IMG/VR virus record: IMGVR_UViG_3300043446_001781
Location: 1-34,830 of that record
DNA length: 34,830 nucleotides
Strand: one strand, 5' to 3'
Source: a virus
Part shown: positions 7,438 to 16,344 of the stretch, in pieces
Numbering within the stretch: the stretch's first letter is position 1
How the letters are laid out: the number at the start of each line of letters is the position of its first letter
Translations under genes and position numbers: made by a program
The notes under the pieces: model-generated
The model's input: only the letters and a program-made list of their open reading frames with translations
Told to the model about the DNA's origin: nothing
Database searches by the model: none

Positions 7438-8334
7438 TTAATCGTTTCTCGTGATAGTAAGCGAATCTACGTTGTTTCCCTGGCTAACATCTGAGGGCGT
7501 AATAACAATTCCGTAGTTAGCAGTCAGGGTTGCACCCGTGGCCGTGTAAACCAGGTCACTTCCTAGCTGAGTGGTGAAACTGTCCGAGTAGGCTTTGGCA
7601 GTAATCTGGTTGCCAACCAGCGTTGCTCTAACTGCTGGGCTGTAGACAGAGTTGCCTAAAAACACGCTTGCCATTTGAGATACGGAGCCCGCAACCATTT
7701 TTAATACTCGAAGGTATTTTGGGTAAACAGTGCTTGACGAGCTGCAGACATAGTAGCCAGCAAACGAGTAATAAGTATAAGAGCCATTGCCATAAGTGCT
7801 GCAGCCAGTGTAGGCGTACCAGCCGCCAGAGCAGTTAAAGTTATACGCCTGGCAATACGTGGCGTTTTTGTAGTAGGCGTGATTGTACCCGTTGCAGGTT
7901 CCGCGAGACCAGGCGTTGCAGTATGAGGTATAAAACGGGACTACACAGTAGGTATAGTTTCCGTTCACTGTGTTATACGCCGCCGTATAGGCGTTGCACA
8001 CCGTGCTCACGCCTTGATAGACATCTACGGCCCACCAGTTATTGGCGTCTGTTGCCCACAGCAAGGCCCCCGCACCGTTTCCTCCACCAGAGATAGTCAT
8101 ATCTACGGTCAAGTTGGTACCAGGCATTGAGATTGTAGCAGCAGGGTACGACGTTGCAGCGGTGTTCGAGATTGCTGTGTTGGAAGAAATCTGCCATGCG
8201 CCGCGGATAGTAGTCCATAGCGAGCCATCATCTGCACGGCCAAGCTCAGTGCCGTTATTAGCCCTGTTGAAGGAGTCAGTGAACCTATTAGCGATACCCG
8301 AGGCGATACTCCCGATAATACGACGTAAACTCAT
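7438..8334 (-). CDS. lectin-like virion protein with a Cys/Tyr/Asn-rich insertion
   Basis: 298 residues. The start at 8334 overlaps the giant fibre stop as TAATG. Residues 15-110 and 205-298 look like two halves of a concanavalin/LamG-type beta sandwich (FNRANNGTELGRADDGSLW..., GAGALLWATDANNWWAVDVYQ; later VYSPAVRATLVGNQITAKAY). Between them, residues 112-204 hold eight Cys and very many Tyr, Asn and Gly, with the repeated motif C[NQ][AG][YW]. Following the fibre gene directly, it is likely a receptor-binding tip or fibre-associated adhesin (inference). Confidence 0.7.
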   Translation of the reverse strand: MSLRRIIGSIASGIANRFTDSFNRANNGTELGRADDGSLWTTIRGAWQISSNTAISNTAATSYPAATISMPGTNLTVDMTISGGGNGAGALLWATDANNWWAVDVYQGVSTVCNAYTAAYNTVNGNYTYCVVPFYTSYCNAWSRGTCNGYNHAYYKNATYCQAYNFNCSGGWYAYTGCSTYGNGSYTYYSFAGYYVCSSSSTVYPKYLRVLKMVAGSVSQMASVFLGNSVYSPAVRATLVGNQITAKAYSDSFTTQLGSDLVYTATGATLTANYGIVITPSDVSQGNNVDSLTITRND

Positions 8335-11300
8335 TAGACGCTCAAATCTCCAGCAACAAGCCAAGTGTCAGTAGCACGCTTAATCAACGTGGCAGTTGAC
8401 CACTGCGCACGCAACTTAAGTCCAGGGGTACCGTTTACTGTAACGCCCCCAGCACCAGCAATAGTCGTTTGTCCTGCACCAGTCTGCGCAATCGTAATCG
8501 TGGTTCCTACGTCAAATGCCACGGAAGCGTTGGTAGGAATGGTCAGGGTGTTAGCCGAGGCATTGCTTACTTCTACCAGCTTATCCTTGTCACCTAGAAC
8601 TAGCGTGTACGATGCGCTTTGGGCATTGATAGAAACAATGGTCGGCGCATCCGCGCCAGCAGGGCCAGTAGGTCCAGTCGGACCTGTAGCACCAGCAGTA
8701 CCAGTAGCGCCTGTCGGACCTGTAGGGCCAGTAACCGTAGACGCTGCGCCAGTAGGGCCCGTAGGGCCTTGAGGGCCTGTCGGACCAGTAGGTCCCGCGG
8801 CTCCTTGGACGCCCTGCACGCCCTGAATACCTTGTGGACCAGTAGGGCCGACGGCTCCTTGCGGACCAGTAGGGCCAGTAACAGTTGATGCTGCGCCTGT
8901 CGGGCCTGTTGCACCCGTCGGACCAGTAGGCCCCGCAACAGTAGACGCTGCACCAGTAGGGCCAGTTGGGCCAATACCAGTGGTCATCAAAGCCGCCGAG
9001 AAGAAGGTTCCCTGACCGTTGCTGTTACCGCCCCACTGGAGGCTCTGTGAAGACGAGTTGCCCGTGTAAGCAGTGAAGTCTACGTAGTCAGTAGAGCCGT
9101 TTAGGTAAATTAACTTTGTAGAAGCCTGTGACTGACCACCAGTTGTAATGGTCTCATTCTGAGTGATAGAAACAGTGTTTCCATTTTTGCGAATCTGAAT
9201 GTTGTTCTGGTTATTGGTGACGGCAGCAGTGGTCCACCAAGCCTGCAAGGTTACGTTGTAATAGCCAGCAATAGTCGGTGTGAACTTCTTGGTTGAAGCA
9301 TCCCACCAGTTATTCGGGTCAAAGTCATCCACAAAAGGAATAACTAGGTCAGAGTTTGGAGAGACCGTAGTGTCCCCCGTTAGACGGCCCTGAGCCACAG
9401 TATTGGTAGCAGAAATGTTTGCACTAGGGCCTGTCGGGCCCGTAGGACCAGTAGCACCTTGCGCCCCAGTCGGACCTGTAGGGCCTTGTGCACCAGTGGG
9501 TCCCGTAGCACCCGTGTCCCCCTGGACTCCTTGAGAACCCTGAACACCCTGTGGTCCAGTAGGTCCCTGAATACCTTGCGGTCCAGTAGGGCCTGTAGGT
9601 CCAGTGGCCCCATCAACACCGTTAGTACCATTTGTTCCAGCAGGACCTGTTGGCCCTGTAGGGCCCTGTGCGCCCTGTGGACCTGTAGGACCCGTCTCAC
9701 CCTGAGAGCCCTGCAAACCTGTAGCACCAGTCGGGCCTGTCGGTCCTTGAGGACCAGTATCGCCAACATATCCCTGAGGACCAGTCGCGCCAGTTGGTCC
9801 CGTTGGTCCTTGAGGACCCGTAGCACCAGTCTCGCCAGTAGCACCCGTCGGTCCCATAGGGCCAACGATTTGACCCACGTTGTTCCATGTGGAGCCGTTC
9901 CAGACGTAAAGGTCTCCGTCTGCCTCTACAATCCAAGCGTCGTTTAGCGAGTTTCCGCTTGCAGGCAGGTCCCCTACAGTGGCCTTAGTGCCCTTCAGGT
10001 TAATCGACGTACCTTGTTCGCCTTGTGGACCAGTAGGTCCCGTAGGGCCAGTAGGTGCTGGCTTATTCTTCCAAAGACTTGTGGATGACTCGTAGGTGAG
10101 GACCTCGTTGTTCTGTAGGTCAGTCAACAGTACGTTGTGAAGTTCGTCCAGTTCGTAACCGTTCTGGATAGCGACGTAAATGCCGCCATTACCAGAATTT
10201 GCTTTTTGGACTACACCAACAAAGACCAAGTGGTTAGGGGCAGTCGGCTTGGTCTTGGTGAATGTTCCTGGAGTAGAGCCTAGCCATAGGACATCGCCTG
10301 CACTGTAAGCAGACATGTCTAGTCCGTTAACAGTGCCCATACGAGTTACGTAGCCAAAGCCGCCCGCAGTAATAGGCTCCGTAACTACACCGAATGTTTT
10401 TGATGAGGTTGCGTCTGAGGTGTTGTACGCACGCTTTACGGTTGGGTGGTCACCTTGAGCGCCATAAAGATATACGACTTCGCCATCTTGAAGAGTAGTG
10501 GACTCAGCGTTACGGACGTAAGCAACGAACTCTTGACCAACCTGCAGATTTACGTTTCCACCAAGAAGACCAACCTGCATGGTGCCCTGAGCGGAGTCCC
10601 AAATAAGCTTTCCAACACCTTGTGTAGGAGTTGCTGAGGTGTCTAGTTGAACTCCGCTAACCGAGAAAACGCCGTTAGCATCACGCTGCGCAACATAGTT
10701 TGCGGTATTAGCTGAAGATGCGTTGATGCCGATTACCGCTTCAGTAGAAGTACCAGTGTTAGTGATAGGACCAGTTACAGAAACGATTCCTGAAGGGCCA
10801 GTGGCTCCAGTTGCGCCCGTAGGGCCAGTTACAGTCGACGCCGCTCCCGTTGGACCTGTAGGACCAGTAGGGCCTGTTGCTCCATCAGCACCTACGTATC
10901 CGTCTGCACCAGCTGGGCCTGTAGGTCCTACGTCACCTTGAGTGCCCTGAATGCCCTGAACGCCTTGGGGGCCAGTCGGTCCCAGAGGCCCCTGCTCGCC
11001 CTGTGGGCCTGTAGGCCCAGTCGGACCTTGTTCTCCTTGTGGTCCAGTCGGACCAACGGCACCTTCAGGGCCTGTTGGACCTGTGTCACCCTGAGCTCCA
11101 GTAGGGCCAGTCGGGCCAACCGCGCCAGTAGGGCCTGTAGCACCTTGGGGACCTACGTTTCCTTGTGGACCTGTGGCACCTGTCTCGCCCTGTACGCCTT
11201 GAATACCCTGTACGCCTTGCGGGCCCGTGGGCCCAACGTCTCCTTGCAGGCCAGTTGCGCCAGTAGGCCCTGTAGGTCCTGTTGGGCCTGTGTCGCCTTG

Positions 11301-12641
11301 AGGACCAGTAGGACCAGTGTCTCCTTGGATACCTGGGTCACCTTGAATAGACGCACCTTGAGGACCAGTAGGACCAGTAGGTCCGACTTCCCCTGTGGCA
11401 CCTGTCGGTCCTACAAATGAGTACGGGGCCCAATAAACGCCGATAGCACCATCGGCAGGGATGATGGCGTCATTGTTTGCTAGACAGATAAAGTAACTGC
11501 CTAGATACTCTACAATCTCTCCAACAACGTACTGGTTGTCAAAAGCGCGTCTAGAGTCATACTTGAATCCAGGGAAGCCGATGGCCCCTGTTGGACCTGT
11601 TGGGCCAACCTCACCCTGCGGACCAGTAGGGCCAGTAGGGCCTTGGTCACCTTGAGGGCCATCTACGCCTTGAATACCCTGCGGACCTACAGGTAGAGCT
11701 AGCTGGGAACTAGCCCAAGCGCCGCTGACGTATCGGTAGATAGAAACTAGCTCAGGAGTATTTGTAAGGTCGTCATACACAAACGCCCACTTGGCTGGAG
11801 ACGTAAACCCCGCAGGGAATGCTGTCTCAAGCTCGGCAAATGAGTTATAGGTCGAGACGTATTCTGCTGGGTCTCCAGGAAGGCCTTGTTCGCCCTGAAC
11901 ACCTTGAACGCCCTGGATACCCTGCTCACCTGTAGGGCCTTGTGCACCTGTAGGGCCTACGGCACCCTGAGGGCCGACGATTTGACCCACACTAGTCCAC
12001 GTACTACCATTCCAGACGTAAAGGTCTCCGTCTGCCTGTACGATATACGCGTCATTGACAGAGTTACCAGAAGCAGGTAAGTCGCCTACAGTGGCCACCG
12101 AACCCAAAAGGCTGATGGAGGTTCCCTGAGGGCCTGTAGGGCCAGTGTCACCCTGGATGCCCTGAGCACCCTGAGGGCCTACTTCTCCTTGCGGACCTGT
12201 GGCTCCTGTTGGACCAGTTGGACCAACATAGCCAATGGGCCCTGTAGGGCCTGTCGCTCCCTCTGCGCCAGTTGCACCAGTAGGTCCTGTTGGCCCAGTA
12301 GCCCCTGTAGGTCCCGTCGGACCCGTTGGTCCTGTACTACCTTGAACGCCTTGTGCGCCTGTCGGGCCTGTTGCACCCGTAGCCCCCGTTGGTCCCGTAG
12401 GGCCTGTCGGACCAGTCGAACCTGTAGGGCCAGTCGCACCTCTAGGGCCCGTAGGACCTCGCTGTCCAGGTACACCAGGAAGAAGTGCAATGTCTACCTC
12501 AGGCTGGGCCTGGTCATTGGGAATGCCAAAGCCAGGCTGGCTGTATGAAGGGCCAGTCGCTGGAACGTAGTTTGGGTCTACAGGCTGTAGGAGAGAAGTA
12601 TCGACTTCAGGATACTTCGGAGCCTCTGGGTTAATCGTCAC
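8334..12641 (-). CDS. giant collagen-like tail fibre protein
   Basis: 1435 residues; GTG start at 12641 overlapping the upstream TGA. Gly-Pro-Thr and related triplets ([12 protein letters not shown]) form long rods broken by folded domains: WNGSTW-type modules at about 174-223 and 877-927, small beta modules at about 258-317 and 355-413, a large fibre domain at about 619-864, a C1q/TNF-like jelly roll at about 1083-1222, and a beta-rich C-terminal domain from about 1329. Phage collagen-like fibres assemble as trimers. A trimer nucleated by the C1q-like and C-terminal domains fits. Probably the main host-adhesion fibre. Confidence 0.92.
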   Translation of the reverse strand: MTINPEAPKYPEVDTSLLQPVDPNYVPATGPSYSQPGFGIPNDQAQPEVDIALLPGVPGQRGPTGPRGATGPTGSTGPTGPTGPTGATGATGPTGAQGVQGSTGPTGPTGPTGATGPTGPTGATGAEGATGPTGPIGYVGPTGPTGATGPQGEVGPQGAQGIQGDTGPTGPQGTSISLLGSVATVGDLPASGNSVNDAYIVQADGDLYVWNGSTWTSVGQIVGPQGAVGPTGAQGPTGEQGIQGVQGVQGEQGLPGDPAEYVSTYNSFAELETAFPAGFTSPAKWAFVYDDLTNTPELVSIYRYVSGAWASSQLALPVGPQGIQGVDGPQGDQGPTGPTGPQGEVGPTGPTGAIGFPGFKYDSRRAFDNQYVVGEIVEYLGSYFICLANNDAIIPADGAIGVYWAPYSFVGPTGATGEVGPTGPTGPQGASIQGDPGIQGDTGPTGPQGDTGPTGPTGPTGATGLQGDVGPTGPQGVQGIQGVQGETGATGPQGNVGPQGATGPTGAVGPTGPTGAQGDTGPTGPEGAVGPTGPQGEQGPTGPTGPQGEQGPLGPTGPQGVQGIQGTQGDVGPTGPAGADGYVGADGATGPTGPTGPTGAASTVTGPTGATGATGPSGIVSVTGPITNTGTSTEAVIGINASSANTANYVAQRDANGVFSVSGVQLDTSATPTQGVGKLIWDSAQGTMQVGLLGGNVNLQVGQEFVAYVRNAESTTLQDGEVVYLYGAQGDHPTVKRAYNTSDATSSKTFGVVTEPITAGGFGYVTRMGTVNGLDMSAYSAGDVLWLGSTPGTFTKTKPTAPNHLVFVGVVQKANSGNGGIYVAIQNGYELDELHNVLLTDLQNNEVLTYESSTSLWKNKPAPTGPTGPTGPQGEQGTSINLKGTKATVGDLPASGNSLNDAWIVEADGDLYVWNGSTWNNVGQIVGPMGPTGATGETGATGPQGPTGPTGATGPQGYVGDTGPQGPTGPTGATGLQGSQGETGPTGPQGAQGPTGPTGPAGTNGTNGVDGATGPTGPTGPQGIQGPTGPQGVQGSQGVQGDTGATGPTGAQGPTGPTGAQGATGPTGPTGPSANISATNTVAQGRLTGDTTVSPNSDLVIPFVDDFDPNNWWDASTKKFTPTIAGYYNVTLQAWWTTAAVTNNQNNIQIRKNGNTVSITQNETITTGGQSQASTKLIYLNGSTDYVDFTAYTGNSSSQSLQWGGNSNGQGTFFSAALMTTGIGPTGPTGAASTVAGPTGPTGATGPTGAASTVTGPTGPQGAVGPTGPQGIQGVQGVQGAAGPTGPTGPQGPTGPTGAASTVTGPTGPTGATGTAGATGPTGPTGPAGADAPTIVSINAQSASYTLVLGDKDKLVEVSNASANTLTIPTNASVAFDVGTTITIAQTGAGQTTIAGAGGVTVNGTPGLKLRAQWSTATLIKRATDTWLVAGDLSV
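9858..12120 (-). repeat. duplicated WNGSTW module within the giant fibre gene
   Basis: Two copies of a roughly 50-codon module lie at 11972-12120 and 9858-10010. Both read [19 protein letters not shown] then [17 protein letters not shown], and share more than 20 identical consecutive bases around 12013 and 9901. They are the same strand and orientation, separated by about 2 kb of collagen-type and other sequence, so an internal duplication is the simplest explanation. Confidence 0.85.
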
Positions 12642-13696
12642 AGTACCACCGTGCTAGAACGTACAGTAAAGAAGTTGCCTCCCTTAACCTCGACGTTCCG
12701 CTCAGTGTCAGGGTCAACGTAGGCGATAGACCAGTAAGTGCGCTCTGCTAGACGCAGGGTTTGGTCTGCTGTCAAAGATAGGGTGGCAGTGTACGTTCCG
12801 TCCCCGTTGTCATCATTGACTAAAGTAAATTCCTGGACCTTTAGTACACTGCCACGTTGGTTAAGGAGATTAGCTACAACTGTAAGGTCTGTGTAGTCTC
12901 CTTCATAAGTCACTGTAGTAGCGAAGGCCCTGCCTTGGTACGCAGTCAGCTCATCGCCAGTTGTAGGCCACTCGACAGGTGCGTCTCCGTAGACAGGCTC
13001 TGGAAGATTGACTCGCTGAGGGTATGAGCGGTCGTCCACCTCTTGAGGCTTGTATACAGGAACGTAGCGATTGGTTGCCTTCGAAATACGACGTACAGTA
13101 AATACGTCAATCTTGTACAGACCAATACCCAGGTGAGTACATAGCTCGGCGTACTGAGCCTTGCGGGTCTGCACCATCTCCATAAGCTGGCGATAACGCT
13201 CTGCTCTAGGGATAGTTACGCCGTCTGGGGCCTGGATGTCAATATCAAAGGCTGCGTCAGTAGCAAGGGTGTACAGAGCGAGTGTGGTTGCGTACAGCGC
13301 AACAGGGTACTCTTCGATAGTTGGGAGATTAGCAACAGTTACCTGACGACCAACCGAGTCGGTGTGGTTGTGGCTGTGCTGGTGAATAGCGTCGGTGACG
13401 ATGCTGTTTAGTTCAGCTGCGGTGAAGTAGCGGTAGTATGTGCCGCTGACAGTGAACTCTACGCCATCAGCTGGAAGGTAATCCATTACCAAAACGCCAG
13501 TAGACTCCTCTACTGAGGCGTTGTCGGTCTTGTCTACTCCATCAGCAAACACGCTGACTTGGGTAGCGTCAAGCGGCGAATAGTGCAGCTTAAATCGGTT
13601 GGTTGTGCCATCGGCAACAAACTGCGTGACAAAGGACTTGCCAGTGTCACCGAGCTCGACACGAACTCTGTCTACTAGGCTAGAAAGGGTTGCCAC
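12638..13696 (-). CDS. putative virion structural protein, adaptor-like N-terminus
   Basis: 352 residues, no signal or membrane segment. The opening [20 protein letters not shown] and the mid region rich in helices (130-200) resemble phage head-tail adaptor proteins, while 235-352 is an Ig/BppU-like beta domain ([18 protein letters not shown]... [13 protein letters not shown]). Its place between head genes and the giant fibre fits an adaptor or fibre-attachment subunit. Its TGA overlaps the GTG of the fibre. The exact role is inferred. Confidence 0.6.
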   Translation of the reverse strand: MATLSSLVDRVRVELGDTGKSFVTQFVADGTTNRFKLHYSPLDATQVSVFADGVDKTDNASVEESTGVLVMDYLPADGVEFTVSGTYYRYFTAAELNSIVTDAIHQHSHNHTDSVGRQVTVANLPTIEEYPVALYATTLALYTLATDAAFDIDIQAPDGVTIPRAERYRQLMEMVQTRKAQYAELCTHLGIGLYKIDVFTVRRISKATNRYVPVYKPQEVDDRSYPQRVNLPEPVYGDAPVEWPTTGDELTAYQGRAFATTVTYEGDYTDLTVVANLLNQRGSVLKVQEFTLVNDDNGDGTYTATLSLTADQTLRLAERTYWSIAYVDPDTERNVEVKGGNFFTVRSSTVVL

Positions 13697-13752
13697 GAAT
13701 CCTCCAAAAATCTCTTAATTATGGTCTCGCAAAACAGGCCTAAAATCAGCAT

Positions 13753-13803
13753 AAAAAAAGTCCGTTCTGCTGGCTGTTGAGGGCGGCGTCCAGCAGAACG
13801 GAC
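13753..13803 (-). terminator. strong intrinsic terminator after the head genes
   Basis: A perfect 14-bp, GC-rich inverted repeat (13760-13773 with 13790-13803, loop of 16) is followed on the minus strand by seven Ts (13759-13753). It begins 15 bases after the stop of the 126-residue gene, and about 57 bases separate it from the next start at 13696. It should end the capsid transcript and let fibre genes be expressed separately. Confidence 0.92.
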
Positions 13804-13817
13804 AAGTTTATTAGTGA

Positions 13818-14198
13818 CTATGCAAGCCAGAGATAGCCCAGGCTCTGCAGGTATACTGCTAGGTCACGAGGCACCGAGTACTTGACTCCAGCCTTAAACG
13901 AATAACTCTGAGGGGTACCGTTGATAACGCCGTACGTCATGTCTTCAATGTCTGAGATAGTACGGATTACGACCTTCTCGTTCTTGACTGCTACGCCCAC
14001 CTCTTCAATCTCATCGATGAGGATTGGTGCGTCAGGCTTCTTTGGGTCAAAAACTGCGGTCTCTAGAAGCTCCTCATCAGCTGCACGGCTGAGAGCGATT
14101 TCTTCTTTACGCTTTGCAAGCTCTTCGGCGTTGCGCTTTGCGGCCAGCTCTGCTGCACGGCCTGTTGCGTCCTGAGGACTAGTTGGTTTAGTTGCCAC
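13818..14198 (-). CDS. small head-associated protein of unknown function
   Basis: 126 residues. The first 45 residues are a charged, Ala/Glu/Lys-rich helix likely to be coiled; the rest is compact, with KVVIRTISDIEDMTYGVING and KYSVPRDLAVYLQSLGYLW. It follows the major capsid gene by a strong hairpin and is closed by a terminator, so it is expressed with the head genes. A head decoration or completion role fits; I cannot name a family. Confidence 0.75.
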   Translation of the reverse strand: MATKPTSPQDATGRAAELAAKRNAEELAKRKEEIALSRAADEELLETAVFDPKKPDAPILIDEIEEVGVAVKNEKVVIRTISDIEDMTYGVINGTPQSYSFKAGVKYSVPRDLAVYLQSLGYLWLA

Positions 14199-14238
14199 GA
14201 TGTTTGTCTTCCTGTTTGTTTATTTATTTGTTTGTGTT

Positions 14239-14264
14239 GGGGGGCCACCCGAAGGTGACCCCCC
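14239..14264 (-). other. UUCG-tetraloop hairpin downstream of the major capsid gene
   Basis: On the minus strand GGGGGGTCACC pairs with GGTGGCCCCCC around a TTCG loop closed by C-G, the extra-stable cUUCGg type; the single non-Watson-Crick pair is U.G only on this strand. No U tract follows: instead comes an A/C-rich unstructured leader with CAAA repeats up to the next ATG. It probably protects the capsid mRNA 3' end or attenuates read-through. Confidence 0.7.
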
Positions 14265-14282
14265 TCCACGAAAGGTTGGCTA

Positions 14283-15416
14283 TTAGTTGGTGTAAACCTT
14301 GTTGATAGCCTGGTCGGTGATGATACCGAGACCCCAGATAGCGTACCATGCCAGAGCGTGCTCACGACCGAAGTCAAGAACACCACCGTCACGGAGCTCA
14401 ACTGGAAGCGAGATTGCGTGACCGAATGCGTTGTCACCAATCATGATTGACTCGTAGACGTCAGCAGCGTTGCCAGTAGCACCAGTGAGGTAACCAGCAA
14501 GGGCGGTTGGGTCAGCGGTCTCTGGGTTACCACCCTGACCAGCACCAGTGTTAGGAAGTACTGGAACCGAGGTCTGGTTAGCAGGTGCGCCTACTAGCGA
14601 CGAGGTGGTGTAGCCCGACTGCGATGCAGCAAGCTTCTTAACCTGGGTGGTCTCGATGAAGACGACGTCGTATAGACGACCGATTTCACCAAGCATGAAG
14701 TTACCTGGAGCAGCGTACTTGGTTACTTCGATGAACTCTGGGTTCGAGCGAAGGTCACGCGACTGCTTAGGGTGGATGAACTGAACGTAGGTCTCACCAA
14801 TGCGAGGAATGTTCTTGCCAGCGAGGACAAGAGCCGAGTCCTTGATAGCACCAGTGGTAAGCTTGTAGTTACCGTCCAGTGCACCAATCGAGGTACCAAC
14901 GGTGCCCTCGTCGTAGTTGGTGAATGCGCCGCCCGAGATACCCGAACGGTCGTAACCGAAGGTAGCCGAGGTAGCAGCCGAGAGGGTGTCACGAGCCTGT
15001 ACGTCGAGGTACTGAGCCATGTGACGACCAAGCAGACGCGAAGCCGATGCCATGATGTCGTCGAACGAAGCGTTCAGGAGCAGCTCTGAAACTGCAACTG
15101 CGTAGCCGTGCTCAGCAACGGTGATAGCAATCTGCTCTGCGGTCAGAGCGTTGGTGGTCATACGTACACCTTCGGTCAGTGGGGTTGGGTCCACTGCGAA
15201 GTTCTTGTAACGGAGGAAGTTAACACGCAGACCAGGAGCAACACCAAGCTCGGTCTTCTTAACAGCGAACTGCTCGAAGCGGAGGATTGGCATGGCCTGG
15301 AAAAGGATTTCCTTCGACCAGATGGTTTGAATTGCCTGCGAGAGCTGCGAGTTGCTGCCCGAGTAGGCTGTAGGGGCCGAAGCGAGTTGGCCCGAACCAG
15401 TAATAGCTGACGCCAT
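14283..15416 (-). CDS. major capsid protein, N4-gp56 family
   Basis: 377 residues. The overall pattern is that of the N4-gp56 family (HK97-fold): SQAIQTIWSKEILFQAMPILRF near the start, then TPLTEGV, AITVAEHGYAVAVSE, LGRHMAQYLDVQARDTL, YVQFIHPKQSRDLRSNPEF in the middle, and DNAFGHAISLPVELRDGG before the C-terminus. It forms the icosahedral shell on the scaffold encoded just upstream. GAAAGGAAAC precedes the ATG. Codons are biased toward C/G-ending ones compared with neighbours, as usual for a highly expressed capsid gene. Confidence 0.92.
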   Translation of the reverse strand: MASAITGSGQLASAPTAYSGSNSQLSQAIQTIWSKEILFQAMPILRFEQFAVKKTELGVAPGLRVNFLRYKNFAVDPTPLTEGVRMTTNALTAEQIAITVAEHGYAVAVSELLLNASFDDIMASASRLLGRHMAQYLDVQARDTLSAATSATFGYDRSGISGGAFTNYDEGTVGTSIGALDGNYKLTTGAIKDSALVLAGKNIPRIGETYVQFIHPKQSRDLRSNPEFIEVTKYAAPGNFMLGEIGRLYDVVFIETTQVKKLAASQSGYTTSSLVGAPANQTSVPVLPNTGAGQGGNPETADPTALAGYLTGATGNAADVYESIMIGDNAFGHAISLPVELRDGGVLDFGREHALAWYAIWGLGIITDQAINKVYTN

Positions 15417-15463
15417 TATGGGTTTCCTTTCGGTTGATTATCAGTTAGTTTTTTCTTTTGGGA

Positions 15464-16216
15464 TTACCCGAAAAGACCCTGACCTCTATTAGTTGCGCTG
15501 CCAATTAGCTTTTGGCGGTGTTTTGCGTACTCAGCCTGAGACATGTTTGCAATGCTCTCAGGAGTGAACGAACTTTGTGCCGAATCGTTGTCGAGGGGTC
15601 CAGAGGCAGGTACTGTGATACGAGTACCAACCATGTCTTTGCGGCTCTGCTGCGATGCACTCGCAACCGAGTCAAAGATTTGTGCAGATTTGGCCTTCAA
15701 CGCCAGGACGCTCTGCTCAATCTCGTCCTTGGTGTTGCCTGAGATTAGGTCAATAAGCTCAGGGATGATGTTGTCGCGCTCGTCCTGGATGCGCTGCTGA
15801 CGGTAGGTCTGCAGTTCCTGGAACTCACGCTCACGCTCAAGAAGGGCGAACGCCTTCTCGCGCTCTGCACGTTCCGCGTTGAGTTGAGCCTGCCACTCCT
15901 GCTCCTTCTTAGTTAGAAGGTCTCGGACTTCGAGCTCGGCCTCTTCTTGCTTCTTGCGCTCTGCGGCTGCCTCTGCCTCGCGTGCGGCACGCTGTGCTCT
16001 ACGCTCGGCTTCCTTAGCCTCTCGCTCCTGCTCCTTAGCCTTAAGGGCAGATAGCTCTTCCTGCAGCTTCTCCACTTGTGGGTAGAGCTTTGCCTTCTCC
16101 TGTGCACGTGCCTTAGCAATATCCTCGGCACTGAACTGGTTCTGGGTTGCAACTTCCTCAGCGAAAGTAGCGGCAGGTGTTACAACAGCGTCAACTGTCT
16201 CGTTCTGTTCTTCCAT
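15464..16216 (-). CDS. capsid scaffolding protein
   Basis: 250 residues, with an acidic N-terminus, then a long uninterrupted Glu/Lys/Arg/Ala helix (about 30-150) typical of coiled-coil scaffolds, and a short C-terminal region (215-250) rich in Asn, Ser and Gln that could contact the capsid protein. Position between portal and major capsid is the classical scaffold place. No protease triad is visible. Assignment rests on position and composition. Confidence 0.82.
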   Translation of the reverse strand: MEEQNETVDAVVTPAATFAEEVATQNQFSAEDIAKARAQEKAKLYPQVEKLQEELSALKAKEQEREAKEAERRAQRAAREAEAAAERKKQEEAELEVRDLLTKKEQEWQAQLNAERAEREKAFALLEREREFQELQTYRQQRIQDERDNIIPELIDLISGNTKDEIEQSVLALKAKSAQIFDSVASASQQSRKDMVGTRITVPASGPLDNDSAQSSFTPESIANMSQAEYAKHRQKLIGSATNRGQGLFG

Positions 16217-16277
16217 CGAAGTTCTCTTTTCTTACTCTTGGTCGTTTTCCGAATTAATGCCACATGACCTATTACTT

Positions 16278-16336
16278 GTACAAAACAAGTTCACCGTATT
16301 ACAGAGAACTTGTCTCGCTATATTCAGTTATTTACT
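16278..16336. repeat. short inverted repeats in the portal-scaffold gap
   Basis: The 128-base gap 16217-16344 has a 6-bp repeat ACTTGT/ACAAGT near 16278 and a 6-bp repeat TTCAGT/ACTGAA near 16321-16337 followed on the plus strand by several Ts. Neither has a T tract on the minus strand, where the genes run. I see no convincing promoter here. They may be weak pause or processing signals. Confidence 0.35.
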
Positions 16337-16344
16337 GAAATTTT

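Noticed and set aside
7722-8001. Variable region of a diversity-generating retroelement
   Set aside because: The Tyr/Asn/Cys richness resembles such regions, but no reverse transcriptase or template repeat is visible in the window.
8640-12480. Short tandem repeats that could look like a CRISPR array
   Set aside because: The period is nine bases, in frame with Gly-X-Y triplets, with no spacer structure and no cas genes.
8365-12548. Many long open frames on both strands across the giant fibre gene, including Pro/Gly- and Arg/Ser-rich plus-strand frames
   Set aside because: They mirror the GPT codon repeats in other frames, lack ribosome-binding sites and show no independent protein character.
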